A stretch of DNA of 64,000 nt, from assembly GCF_001423295.1 (NCBI RefSeq), contig NZ_LMNG01000002.1, forward strand, positions 62,001 through 126,000, given 5' to 3'. Under the pieces are notes generated by a model. It worked only from the letters and a program-made list of their open reading frames with translations, was not told where the DNA came from and ran no database searches. Positions 27,280 through 35,498 of the stretch are shown in pieces. Position 1 is the stretch's first letter. Each line of letters begins with the position of its first letter. Origin of the DNA: Methylobacterium sp. Leaf112 (GTDB lineage Bacteria > Pseudomonadota > Alphaproteobacteria > Rhizobiales > Beijerinckiaceae). The position numbers and the translations under genes were made by a program.

Positions 27280-27546
27280 CTAGAATTTCTGTTTCTTCGA
27301 TTGAAGATCTTTGCCCGCGTTGATGCGATATCCTGCGATACACTGCGTGACGAACGGCGCCCTTAGTTTGTGCCGCATCCCATTCTGCTGGGCACGTCGC
27401 TCGCACTTTTCCCGCCAATCCGACTTCTGCGTCATCGCGCCAGCCATCGAAGGATTCGCGCGTGCTGGGAGCCACGTCAAGGATAGGATGCAGAGGCTCG
27501 ATAGGATGGTCACGCGAATCCGTCGTCCTTGCGACTTCGACCCCAT
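27280..27546 (-). CDS. PsiF-like small exported protein
   Basis: 88 residues from the ATG at 27546, which is preceded by an AGGAAGGA ribosome site; an upstream ATG at 27582 is less well placed. Signal peptide VTILSSLCILSLTWLPARA. The mature part has the PsiF-type pattern of two Cys spaced about 19 apart with a basic helix between (KCERRAQQNGM ... PFVTQCIAG). Function of the family is unknown; E. coli psiF is phosphate-starvation induced. It lies 38 bases downstream of the 48-residue membrane peptide gene. Confidence 0.6.
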   Translation of the reverse strand: MGSKSQGRRIRVTILSSLCILSLTWLPARANPSMAGAMTQKSDWREKCERRAQQNGMRHKLRAPFVTQCIAGYRINAGKDLQSKKQKF

Positions 27547-27584
27547 GAAGCTGAAATCCTTCCTGCCGATCCGATGGGGCATGC

Positions 27585-27731
27585 TCAGACTGGAACGCCG
27601 AAGCGCTGTCCGAACAAGTAGAGTGCCAAGAAAACGACGGCGATCAGTACCACCAAAATTCCCAGGATTAACAGCAAGTTTTTCGATTTTCTCTTTTCCG
27701 CCGAGCCGTACTGATTACCATTGAGTGACAT
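27585..27731 (-). CDS. 48-residue single-span membrane peptide
   Basis: A short gene outside usual length cut-offs. It encodes 48 residues: a polar, basic N-terminus (NQYGSAEKRKSKN), a strong hydrophobic helix (LLLILGILVVLIAVVFLALY) and a short C-terminal tail ending GVPV. A GAGG ribosome site lies about ten bases before the ATG. Its codons are less GC-rich than the surrounding genome, like the flanking DNA. Topology predicts N-in by the positive-inside rule. No family recognised; probably an operon with the PsiF-like gene. Confidence 0.6.
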   Translation of the reverse strand: MSLNGNQYGSAEKRKSKNLLLILGILVVLIAVVFLALYLFGQRFGVPV

Positions 27732-28215
27732 TTGTATAAACCTCGTCGATGTTTATATCAGATGGATCAAATATTCGTCATCCAGATGGAAATATAAATT
27801 CTTGATATTCGGGCGAGCCCGAACCACAGTAGAACACGCAGCATCGGGACGGGCACCTCACTCGTGTCATGAGTTCGCCCGATCCTGGACCTCAACCGGG
27901 AAGCGCGTAGGCAAACGATCCAAAACAAATCTCAGGGATTCGTTCCGCGGTAGATTTCACATAAGATTGATGGATTAAAGCTCGAACCTCGGTAGAGCAC
28001 CGAACCATCGTCACGCAGTGCTCTATTGGTCGTTCGGCACTAGACTATACTGAAACATCTATAGCCGGCACGTTGTGAAATCTGGATTGGACATCACCGA
28101 GCAGCGATCGCATCGTGCCGTCGCAGGCCACGACGGATCGGAACCCTCTTTTTCTTCACGAACGTGCCTATCGGGCGAGCCGCCGTCGTCGACGCCTTGC
28201 TCAGCGAATCACATC
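27732..28215. other. 484-base AT-richer intergenic region
   Basis: This stretch is markedly richer in A and T than the window average, with no supported gene on either strand. It contains the promoter region of the small membrane-peptide operon (leftward) and the 3' flank of the HWE kinase gene. Confidence 0.5.
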
Positions 28216-28896
28216 TCACGTCTCGCGCGCGAAGGCGTGATCGGTGAAGGGCAAGTTGAGGCTACAGCGCAGACCGTCCGCATCATAGCTCAGTATCGTC
28301 TCGGCCTGGAGTTCATCCGCGAGCGTACGGTTCAGCATCTCGGTACCGAAGCCAGTGACGAGCGGTGCCGCCGCGATCCTCGGACCGCCGCGCTCCTGCC
28401 ACGTGACCGCGAGCCAATGCGCATCGTGGGATAGTTTCAGGCGCCATGTCACGGATACGTGGCCGCCCCGGGCCGACAGGGCTCCGTACTTGATCGCGTT
28501 CGTAGTCAGTTCCTGGAATGCCAATCCCAGGCTCATCGCGGCCCTTGGTGCCAGCCGAACCGATGGCCCATCGAGGGAAACCTGATCGTCTTCACGGGCT
28601 TGGCCGGCCATGAACTCCGTCGCCAGAAGGGTGGCAAGGTCCACGCCTCCATCCGACGCGCAATCGATCGCCGACTGCGTACGGGTGAGCGCGTCGAGGC
28701 GACCTTCGATATGCAGGGCGAAGTCTTCGAGCGTCTCACTCGACTCGACCGTACGCCGGATGACGGAACGCATCATGCCCAAGACGTTCCGGCTTCGGTG
28801 TGGAAGCGCGATCGGGTGCGCTTCAGGCTCGGACCAACGACCCGCCAGATTGCCGTCCGGGGAAGGAGACCAGTCGTCCCCGTCATCGCTGCTCAT
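28216..28896 (-). CDS. Orphan HWE/HisKA_2-type sensor histidine kinase without sensor domain
   Basis: 226 residues. The ATG at 28896 is chosen because GAGGA lies six bases ahead of it. The dimerisation segment is LPHRSRNVLGMMRSVIRRT with the phospho-accepting His, and the ATP-binding domain has the N-box LAFQELTTNAIKYGALS, the LAVTWQERGG strand, and a GFGTEMLNRTL G-box. No PAS, GAF or membrane segment precedes the kinase, only 40 polar residues. In alphaproteobacteria such HWE kinases often feed the PhyR-EcfG general stress response. No response regulator is adjacent. Confidence 0.8.
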   Translation of the reverse strand: MSSDDGDDWSPSPDGNLAGRWSEPEAHPIALPHRSRNVLGMMRSVIRRTVESSETLEDFALHIEGRLDALTRTQSAIDCASDGGVDLATLLATEFMAGQAREDDQVSLDGPSVRLAPRAAMSLGLAFQELTTNAIKYGALSARGGHVSVTWRLKLSHDAHWLAVTWQERGGPRIAAAPLVTGFGTEMLNRTLADELQAETILSYDADGLRCSLNLPFTDHAFARET

Positions 28897-29199
28897 GGAA
28901 TCCTCGCATGGCGTGAACCTTCGACGGCTCATCCTCGTGCCCGAGGTGTCGACAACCGGACGTGAACAGATCCTAAGCCCACACGACGCCGACCTTGTCC
29001 CGAGTGCCTAGTCCGACCCAGGCGCACCTCCAGGCCCACCTGCAACATGCAAGCCCCCTCGCAGGGATGCAGGCCCCATGAACGGCCCAGCGGATCGAAG
29101 GTGCACAACGAGAATCGCACACCACCTGAAACCTATGTTGATGAAGCTTTCCTTTCGATGTCCGACACGTGTCGGTGTCGATCGGAGGAGTCGTACCTC
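28897..29199. other. Divergent intergenic region
   Basis: 303 bases between the kinase and the small plus-strand gene. Apart from the perfect palindrome at 29162-29175 I see no gene or repeat here. Confidence 0.4.
29162..29175. promoter_or_regulatory. 14-bp perfect palindrome (CCGACACGTGTCGG)
   Basis: A fully symmetric 14-mer centred on CACGTG lies 24 bases before the start codon at 29200. Its position suggests an operator close to the transcription start. The regulator is unknown. Confidence 0.4.
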
Positions 29200-29454
29200 A
29201 TGCCAAGAAATCGCGCGAAAACCCCGGAATTCTGGGATACGGTTATCACGCATGTCACGGCTAAAGTCGAGCCCGTGATCGGCCGCACCGACACCATTCG
29301 CGAACCTGTGATCATCTACCTGCGAGACCTCGAGGCCGTCGCCCGGCGGGAGTGCTCCAGCCGAGACGCATTGCAAGTCATCGGGTCCGGACGCAGACTC
29401 CTCGGCGATACCACAGACATCGGTCCGGACCGCCGATCCCTGACGCGGAGATAG
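29200..29454 (+). CDS. Small hypothetical protein
   Basis: 84 residues with a GGAGGAG ribosome site nine bases before the ATG at 29200. The first 55 residues look like a folded alpha/beta segment (KTPEFWDTVITHVTAKVEPV; REPVIIYLRDLEAVARREC); the remainder is Arg-rich. No signal peptide, helix or known motif. I do not recognise the family. The well-placed ribosome site is the main argument that it is translated. Confidence 0.45.
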   Translation: MPRNRAKTPEFWDTVITHVTAKVEPVIGRTDTIREPVIIYLRDLEAVARRECSSRDALQVIGSGRRLLGDTTDIGPDRRSLTRR

Positions 29455-29864
29455 CGCGTCGAGCGATGCATGCGACATCGGTCCAGATGGGGCCAGCGGG
29501 AAATCAAGGCGCGCCCGGTCTGCAGACATGGCAGGCGCCCCTTACCTCGGAATGCAGCAGCTCCATCGGACCGGAATCTTTGTGGACTGCGCTGACCGAG
29601 CGCATGCCTGACCGCCGGTTGTCGAGCTGCGGTGGGCCTCGCGGGTCCCAAAACCCCATCCTGGGCTCGCGATCTGTTCGGAGGGGCACGCCGTCGCAAG
29701 CCTGCGGATAAAACCAGCATCTATCATCGGCTTATCCTGAGTTATCTCGCTTTATCATAGATTATATCGACATATTTTTGGTTCGATACCACGATTTTTC
29801 TTGGAACATTGTTTTTAAGTCTGGAGTTCCTGGATCTCATCTACCAAACAATCAGGAGGGTGAG
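29455..29864. other. 410-base intergenic region, AT-rich at its right end
   Basis: No supported gene. The last 130 bases are strongly AT-rich and include the candidate stress promoter at 29803-29828 upstream of the KGG-repeat gene. Confidence 0.4.
29803..29828 (+). promoter_or_regulatory. Near-consensus EcfG promoter before the KGG-repeat gene
   Basis: GGAAC at 29803-29807 is followed after 17 bases by AGTT at 29825-29828, one mismatch from the EcfG consensus GGAAC-N16/17-CGTT. The start codon lies 37 bases further on. KGG-repeat proteins are typical stress-regulon members, which raises its plausibility. Confidence 0.35.
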
Positions 29865-30131
29865 ATGACACAATCCAACGGCAATCAGGGTCAGTCCGAG
29901 CATCGCGGTGGATCCGGCAACTTCGCCGAAGATCGGGAACGTGCCTCGGAAGCCGGGCACAAGGGCGGACAAGCCAGTGGCGGCAACTTCGCCAACGACC
30001 CTGAGCGGGCTTCGGAGGCTGGCCACAAGGGCGGACAGGCCAGCGGTGGCAACTTTGCCAACGACCGCGAGCGGGCTTCGGAGGCCGGCAAAAAAGGCGG
30101 CGAGGCGAGCCACGGCGGTCGTGGTTCCTGA
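29865..30131 (+). CDS. KGG-repeat general stress protein
   Basis: 88 residues, very hydrophilic. Three tandem copies of a 22-residue unit (GNFANDPERASEAGHKGGQA and variants) carry the KGG motif, flanked by Gly/Asn/Gln-rich ends. A CAGGAGGG ribosome site precedes the ATG. Con-10/KGG proteins are small, probably disordered, and induced by desiccation, starvation or stationary phase. The next gene is a Mn catalase, consistent with a stress cluster. Confidence 0.88.
   Translation: MTQSNGNQGQSEHRGGSGNFAEDRERASEAGHKGGQASGGNFANDPERASEAGHKGGQASGGNFANDRERASEAGKKGGEASHGGRGS
29916..30113 (+). repeat. Three tandem 66-bp repeats within the KGG gene
   Basis: Units begin at 29916, 29982 and 30048, each opening GGCAACTT(C/T)GCC. 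Units two and three are closest to each other, which points to a recent duplication. Confidence 0.8.
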
Positions 30132-30388
30132 CCGCTGAAGTCACATCAGGACACGGGTCGGCAGGCTAAAGCGCGAGATCTGCCTTCCTGGTCCTGTATT
30201 CGAGTCGGCCACGTCCGTTTCTATAAGGAGGCATGAGTCAAGTCCAGTTCCGTTTCACGGCGTTGGACTCGGCCCACACCTCCAAGTCCTCTCCTGCCGC
30301 GCATGCCGTGCGGTGGGACCGCGGTTCACCATCCATGCCGTCCCGGGCCGCAAGCATGGGGCGGCGATGCATTGAGGTGGCTTAAACC

Positions 30389-31246
30389 ATGTACTATCAC
30401 GACAAGCGTCTCCAATATCCCGTCAAGGTCGATTCACCCGATCCGGTTTACGCGCGTATGCTGCAACAGGCGATCGGCGGCATCGAAGGTGAGATCCGCG
30501 TCTGCATGCAGTACTTCTTCCAGGGTTGGGGCGCACGGGGACCGACAACGAAGTATCGCGACATGCTTCTTCACACCGCGACCGAAGAGATCGGCCACAT
30601 CGAGATGCTGGCGACCGCCGTCGCGATGAATCTGGAGACGGCCCCGACGAAGGTTCAGGAAGCCGGTGTGGCGGACGCCGTGGTGGGCGCCGTCATGGGT
30701 GGTGAGAACCCCCGGCATCTCGTCGAGGGAATGCTGCACCGACATCTGCTGTCCACGGGGATGGCTGCGTTTCCGGCCAATTGTGACGGCGCTCCGTTCG
30801 ACATGTCACACATCTATGCCAGCGGGAATCTCGCCGCCGACATGTACTGTAACGTGGCGGCGGAGGCGACGGGGCGGACATTGGCCGTCCGCCTGTTCAA
30901 CGCCACGAACGACCCTGGAATGCGCGACATGTGGAGCTTCCTCATCGCGCGCGACACGATGCACCAGCAACAATGGCTCGCCGTCGTCGAAGAATTGGGG
31001 GGCCACGAGGGCGCCCTGCCGATCCCCAACAGCTTCCCGCAAAGCAAGGAGCACGAGAAGTTCAGCTATAGCTTCTTCGGAACGGCCGCGGACGGCACGG
31101 TGCCGCCGGAAGGCCGTTGGACGAGCGGTCCGTCGCTGGACGGCAAGGGAACCTACAACGTGGTGCAGAACGTACCCATGGGCGAAGAGCCGGTTCTGGG
31201 GCCCGCACGCCCCGACAGCGGCGCGCAAAAGGAACAGATCGCCTGA
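30389..31246 (+). CDS. Manganese-containing catalase
   Basis: 285 residues. The four-helix-bundle di-manganese ligands are visible: Glu35 in GGIEGEIRVCMQYFF, Glu67 and His70 in TEEIGHIEML, Glu159 in NVAAEATGRT, and His192 in RDTMHQQQWL. The C-terminal 60 residues form the usual lid (SFFGTAADGTVPPEGRWTSG). It destroys hydrogen peroxide without heme. There is only a weak ribosome site before the ATG. Its neighbours are the KGG-repeat protein and an SDR, an arrangement common in stress-response regions. Confidence 0.92.
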   Translation: MYYHDKRLQYPVKVDSPDPVYARMLQQAIGGIEGEIRVCMQYFFQGWGARGPTTKYRDMLLHTATEEIGHIEMLATAVAMNLETAPTKVQEAGVADAVVGAVMGGENPRHLVEGMLHRHLLSTGMAAFPANCDGAPFDMSHIYASGNLAADMYCNVAAEATGRTLAVRLFNATNDPGMRDMWSFLIARDTMHQQQWLAVVEELGGHEGALPIPNSFPQSKEHEKFSYSFFGTAADGTVPPEGRWTSGPSLDGKGTYNVVQNVPMGEEPVLGPARPDSGAQKEQIA

Positions 31247-31457
31247 TTTGAGGCGTTCCGAACCGGCGGTGTCGGAGCCGCTCGGGTCTTCTCGAGGTCG
31301 CTTCGCCATCCCCGTTCCCCGCATACCCGTCACCGGTGAGGTCGCATCCACGATGCGGCCTCGGTCGACACGCGGTCTCCCGGGTCGACGGCTCCAGGGT
31401 CAGTTCTGCAAGTGAACTTGTTCGACAGAAAAATTCGGCAAGGAAACCTCGTTCGCC

Positions 31458-32318
31458 ATGACGCAATTCCCAAAGCCGCCGTTCGAGAATCAGCGCCCCC
31501 TCACACCGCCGGGGCGCGATGTGGATATGGATCCGAAACCTGATTACGGCGAGGCGCATTACAAGGGCTCGGGACGCCTCGCGGGCCGGAGCACGATCAT
31601 CACCGGCGCCGATAGTGGAATAGGCCGCGCCGTGGCCCTGGCCTATGCACGCGAAGGGGCGGACGTACTCGTGAGTTATTACGACGAGCACGACGACGCT
31701 GCGGAAACGTGCCGCCTGGTCCAGTCCGCAGGCCGCAAGGCGATCCGGATGGCGGGGGATGTGAAGGATTCCAGCTATTGCCGCGCCATCGTCGACAGGG
31801 CCGTGGTGGAGTTCGGGCGAGTCGATGTTCTGGTCAACAATGCCGCTCACCAGAAAACCTTCGCGAACCCGGAAGAGATCTCCGACGCTGAGTGGGAAAT
31901 CACCTTCGCAACGAACATTCACGCAATGTTCTACCTTGTGAAGGCTGCGCTCCCGTATATGAAACCGGGCAGCGCTATCATCAACACCACGTCGGTCAAT
32001 GCCGACTCGCCGAGCCCCCACTTGCTCGCATACGCCACCACGAAGGGCGCCATTCAGAACTTCACCGGCGGACTCGCTCAGATGCTGGCGGAGTGCGAGA
32101 TTCGGGTGAATTGCGTCGCGCCGGGCCCGATCTGGACACCGCTCATCCCGGCGACGATGCCCGAGGAAAAGGTCCGCAGCTTCGGCTCGCAAGTACCAAT
32201 GAAACGTCCGGGGCAGCCCTGCGAACTCGCACCGGTCTACGTGATGCTGGCGAGTTCCGAAGCGAGCTACGTCTCAGGCGCCACGGTCGCGGTGACGGGT
32301 GGCAAACCGATCATTTAG
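31458..32318 (+). CDS. Short-chain dehydrogenase/reductase (YghA-like)
   Basis: 286 residues, classical-extended SDR. A 45-residue N-terminal extension (QFPKPPFENQRPLTPPGRDV) is typical of the YghA/stress-related branch. The cofactor motif is TGADSGIGRA, then NNAA (VLVNNAAHQ), catalytic Ser in INTTSVNADSP and YATTK. It reduces or oxidises an unknown carbonyl substrate with NAD(P). This subfamily often appears next to catalases and KGG proteins, as here. Confidence 0.88.
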   Translation: MTQFPKPPFENQRPLTPPGRDVDMDPKPDYGEAHYKGSGRLAGRSTIITGADSGIGRAVALAYAREGADVLVSYYDEHDDAAETCRLVQSAGRKAIRMAGDVKDSSYCRAIVDRAVVEFGRVDVLVNNAAHQKTFANPEEISDAEWEITFATNIHAMFYLVKAALPYMKPGSAIINTTSVNADSPSPHLLAYATTKGAIQNFTGGLAQMLAECEIRVNCVAPGPIWTPLIPATMPEEKVRSFGSQVPMKRPGQPCELAPVYVMLASSEASYVSGATVAVTGGKPII

Positions 32319-32499
32319 ACGCTCATTCGTACGCGCCGCACCCCACTCGCCTTTAAGGCGGCGTGACACCCGGTCATCTTCCGAGAAGATCGAGGCTTTG
32401 GTCGACTTACCGGCCCGAATGGTGCCGATGACTTCCCGGACAGCAGCCAACCTCGAATAGCTGTCTTACCTCAAATCGATCCGACCACAGGAGCGTGCA

Positions 32500-32784
32500 A
32501 TGAAATCTAAAACTTCGGCCTATGCTGCACTCTGCTTTTTGACCGCCACCGGATCATTGGCCCTGGCGCAGACTCCGATCGGGCGCGGGGACACGCTCCC
32601 ACCCGGAACCATCGTGCAGCAACAACCGAACACCACCGGCAACGACATCGACTTGGTGATCTCGCGGGGCCCGACGGGAGCCGACACGGTGACCACGGAT
32701 TCGGCAGCAGGCGGGAATGCGAGCCTCCCCGAGCGGGCGATTCCGAACGGAAGTGCCGGTGGCGGCAGCGGCGGTGGGCGGTAG
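32500..32784 (+). CDS. Small secreted protein, unknown function
   Basis: 94 residues with a Sec signal peptide (AALCFLTATGSLALAQ) and an ACAGGAG ribosome site. The mature part is short and polar (GDTLPPGTIVQQQPNTTGND) with a Gly/Ser-rich end. It resembles small exported proteins frequent in Methylobacterium, but I cannot name a family. It converges on the DUF2243 gene; the 199 bases between them show no gene. Confidence 0.6.
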   Translation: MKSKTSAYAALCFLTATGSLALAQTPIGRGDTLPPGTIVQQQPNTTGNDIDLVISRGPTGADTVTTDSAAGGNASLPERAIPNGSAGGGSGGGR

Positions 32785-32983
32785 AGCGAGCGGACGCCTA
32801 TTTGTTTCGTACGCGCGCCCGGACCAACCGTGCTGGCGTCAGAACCACACGGTTGTTCTGTGCATCGGTGCGATTGCGGGCGAACACTCGACCGATCTCG
32901 GTCAGTTCCCTCCGTTGATGCCTCGCCGGACATCGTTGGGCTTCACGGTATGGCCGATATGTCTCCGACCGACCGCGCAGCGA

Positions 32984-33472
32984 TCACGTGCGCATTCGAC
33001 CACATCGCAGCATGATCCAACCACCGATCAGCATGGCACCGCCCCAGATCAGGAAACCCAGATCCCAATAGATCCACTGTGCACGTGGAACCGTCTCGTT
33101 GACGTGGTGCAGGCCCAGAAGGTGATGGTTGATCGTGCCCTCCGCGAGATTGAAGAGTCCGAAGCCCATCAGGATGCCACCCGGCAGCAGCCAGCCCGAC
33201 CAGCGCAGGTGGTTCCGGCGTGCGTGGCGCCACAAAACGACGAGCCCCCCGAGGACGAACAGGTAGGTGCTTGCGTGAAACAGCCCATCCCACAGGGTGT
33301 TTATTTGAAGATTCTCCACACTGTCGGGCGGGTACCCGGCGCTCGTGAGCATGTGGTGCCATTGCAAGACCTGGTGCAGCACGATCCCGTCGAAAAATCC
33401 GCCGATACCGAGTCCGAACAGAATCGCTGCCGAGGTCGGAAAGTCCGCGAGGTCACTTCGATCGATCGTCAT
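32984..33472 (-). CDS. DUF2243 membrane protein, last gene of the GntA-EgtD-like operon
   Basis: 162 residues with four predicted membrane helices (near 14-34, 60-85, 93-115 and 133-155). The DUF2243 signature is FGLGIGGFFDGIVLHQVLQW followed by HHM; further conserved His lie in TINHHLLGLHHVNE. The His-rich faces could bind metal or heme. Function unknown. It lies 43 bases after the EgtD-like gene on the same strand and is probably co-transcribed. Confidence 0.8.
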   Translation of the reverse strand: MTIDRSDLADFPTSAAILFGLGIGGFFDGIVLHQVLQWHHMLTSAGYPPDSVENLQINTLWDGLFHASTYLFVLGGLVVLWRHARRNHLRWSGWLLPGGILMGFGLFNLAEGTINHHLLGLHHVNETVPRAQWIYWDLGFLIWGGAMLIGGWIMLRCGRMRT

Positions 33473-33515
33473 TGACGCACCCTGACATGCATTGGCGGAA
33501 GTCTACCGTCCGCCA

Positions 33516-34463
33516 TCAGGTCTGGAGCAGATGGAGGCTGAACAAGCCTTGCGGATCGAGCCATACCCGCTCCGGATACCATCCCGCTTCCCTCGCGAGG
33601 GCTTGGAACTCGTCCGGTGAATACTTGTAAGAGACGTCCGTCAGGATGCTCTCGCCGGCCCGAAATCGAATCGCGGTGCCGCCGAGACGGTAGATCGCGC
33701 TCGTGCGCGCCACGAGGTGCGCTTCGACCCGAAACGGATCGTGGTGCACCTGCACCGTGTGGTGGAAATTGTCGCTGTCGAGATCGGCATCGAACTCGCG
33801 GTTCAGGCGCGTCAGAAGGTTGATGTGAAATGCCGGCATCAGGCCGTCGGCGTTCCCATAGGCGCGCATCAGGCTCGCAACGTCGCGCGTCGGATCGGCC
33901 CCCACGAGGAAACGGCTCGGTCCGAGGGTGGCGCGGGCCCGCTCGAGAAACCGCTTCGCATCGTCGGGCAGGAAATTGCCGATGCTCGTTCCGGGGAAGA
34001 ACCCCAGCACCGTGGTCCCGGAGAGATCGACGGGCACCTGCACCGGCGTCGTGTAATCGGCGTGCACCGGGATCATGTGGACGCCGGGATAGGACGGCGC
34101 GAGACCCGCGATGGCGGCGTCGAGGTAATCCCCCGAGATATCGAGGGCGATGTAGCGCGCCGGCCGATCAAGGGCGTCGAGCAGCGTACGGATCTTGCGG
34201 CTCGCTCCACTGCCGAACTCGACGATCGTGACACAGGAGCCGATCGATGGAGCAATTTCGGCCGAAACCTGAGTCAGAAGAGCAATTTCGGTACGGGTCG
34301 GATAGTAATCGGCGCTCGCGCAGATCCGCTCGAACAGATCCGAGCCGTTCTCGTCCCAGAGGAGTTTACCTGGGAGGCGCTTCTGCGCTTCGGACAATCC
34401 CTGCAGGATGTTCGACAACACATCAGCTTGGGCCATCGACACGTCGACCACGGTCTCTGTCAT
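33516..34463 (-). CDS. EgtD-family amino-acid N,N,N-trimethyltransferase with altered substrate pocket
   Basis: 315 residues, Methyltransf_33 (EgtD-type) fold. The SAM motif is VEFGSGASRKIRTLLDAL and the family signature is DYYPTRTEIALL. Measured against my memory of Mycobacterium smegmatis EgtD, carboxylate-binding Tyr53 (Y56) and Asn163 (N166) are kept. Positions contacting the imidazole differ: Trp36 for Y39, Ala248 for M252 and Asp276 for E282. Ser278 (S284) is kept. Published M252/E282 mutants shift EgtD toward tryptophan, so this enzyme may methylate an amino acid other than histidine. No EgtB gene is next to it. It sits 39 bases after the NPPF methyltransferase. Confidence 0.85.
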   Translation of the reverse strand: MTETVVDVSMAQADVLSNILQGLSEAQKRLPGKLLWDENGSDLFERICASADYYPTRTEIALLTQVSAEIAPSIGSCVTIVEFGSGASRKIRTLLDALDRPARYIALDISGDYLDAAIAGLAPSYPGVHMIPVHADYTTPVQVPVDLSGTTVLGFFPGTSIGNFLPDDAKRFLERARATLGPSRFLVGADPTRDVASLMRAYGNADGLMPAFHINLLTRLNREFDADLDSDNFHHTVQVHHDPFRVEAHLVARTSAIYRLGGTAIRFRAGESILTDVSYKYSPDEFQALAREAGWYPERVWLDPQGLFSLHLLQT

Positions 34464-34502
34464 GAAGCGGATCTTTCGGAATTTTCGTTGGACGTCAGGA
34501 CG

Positions 34503-35450
34503 TCACGCGGGACGGGTCGCCGTGAGCACCACCAGGGCGATGCGGTCCGCTTCCGCATAGGCCGGGTCGTCGAGTTCCTCGCCGTAGGCATCCGGATCGA
34601 ATTCGCGGTACTGGGCCTGCAGACCGGCCCGTTCACAGAGATCCAGCGCAGCGTCGCGGAAACCATCGGTGCCGCCCACGATGACGGATCCGGTGAACAG
34701 CACGAGGCTGCCGCCGGGGGCGAGGCGTTCGGCGGCAGCCTCGACCACGGCCAGGGACAAGCCTTCGCCGAAGGCACCGCCGCCGTGGCGATAGGTGCGC
34801 CCGCTCCGGTCGATCATGAACGGCGGGTTGGAGACGATGAGGTCGAACCGACCCTCGATCTCCCGTAGCAGATTGCTCTGCCGGGGTACGATGCCGCCGA
34901 CACCGGCCGCCCTGGCATTGATCCGGCCGGCGCACAGGGCGGCCGGGTTGATGTCGACCAGGACCACCTCGGCGCCCGGTGCGCGCTTCGCGATGGCGAT
35001 GCCCGCAGCCCCGGACCCCGCGCCGATATCGGCGGCGCGGTGAATAGGCTGGTCACGCTCGGAGAGATGCATGATCACCGCAGAGACGAAGCGCGTGGTA
35101 TCGGGCCCGAAGAAGACCGCATCGGTGGCGTTTGGCGGGTAGGCCGAGTGCAGGAAGAGTTCCCCATCGAGGCTCGAGACCCGGATGGTCGCGCGCGCGC
35201 GCCCCTCCACGGTCTCGATCACACCCGCCCGGTACATGGCGCCGAGGAGATCCGGCGGCACGATCCCCTCGCGGAACGGGCGGCTCCAGCCGAGGACGTC
35301 GCCGAGATCGCGTGCCCAGTCTGCGCCCGGGCGCGCGTTGACACGGGCATGGCTCGCCGGCGTCACCGTAGTGAAAGCGTAACCCGTTGCCCGCACCGCC
35401 TGGATCAGGCCGACGAGCGCGTCCTCCGTCTCACGCCGTATCGGGTTCAT
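34503..35450 (-). CDS. Class I SAM methyltransferase with NPPF motif (HemK/RsmC-like)
   Basis: 315 residues from the ATG at 35450, which has AGGGAG nine bases ahead. The N-terminal 110 residues are a separate domain without a known name. The catalytic domain shows SAM motif I in ADIGAGSGAAGIAIAKRA (about 140-157), the acidic ribose ligand in VVLVDINPAALCAG, and NPPF at 208-211, used by enzymes that methylate amide or amino nitrogens. The substrate may be a protein, RNA or small molecule. Its place between an N-hydroxylase and an EgtD homologue favours a small-molecule pathway, by inference. Confidence 0.75.
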   Translation of the reverse strand: MNPIRRETEDALVGLIQAVRATGYAFTTVTPASHARVNARPGADWARDLGDVLGWSRPFREGIVPPDLLGAMYRAGVIETVEGRARATIRVSSLDGELFLHSAYPPNATDAVFFGPDTTRFVSAVIMHLSERDQPIHRAADIGAGSGAAGIAIAKRAPGAEVVLVDINPAALCAGRINARAAGVGGIVPRQSNLLREIEGRFDLIVSNPPFMIDRSGRTYRHGGGAFGEGLSLAVVEAAAERLAPGGSLVLFTGSVIVGGTDGFRDAALDLCERAGLQAQYREFDPDAYGEELDDPAYAEADRIALVVLTATRPA

Positions 35451-35498
35451 CTCGCTCGTCTCCCTGTGCGACAATCGGATTCGTTTCGGAAGGCGGCG

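Noticed and set aside
28765..28788. GGAAC...CGTT pair inside the HWE kinase gene
   Set aside because: The spacing is 15, not 16-17, it is nearly symmetric on both strands, and it lies within coding sequence.
26900..30200. Genomic island inserted at tRNA-Arg, suggested by the AT-richer DNA on its right
   Set aside because: The 3' end of the tRNA faces left, away from the AT-rich DNA, and there is no integrase, transposase or repeated 3' tRNA end in the window.
30233..30385. A 50-codon frame with AAGGAGG just before its ATG, upstream of the Mn catalase
   Set aside because: Only one base separates the ribosome site from the ATG, and the product is low-complexity and Arg/Ser-rich. Could be a leader peptide but I cannot support it.
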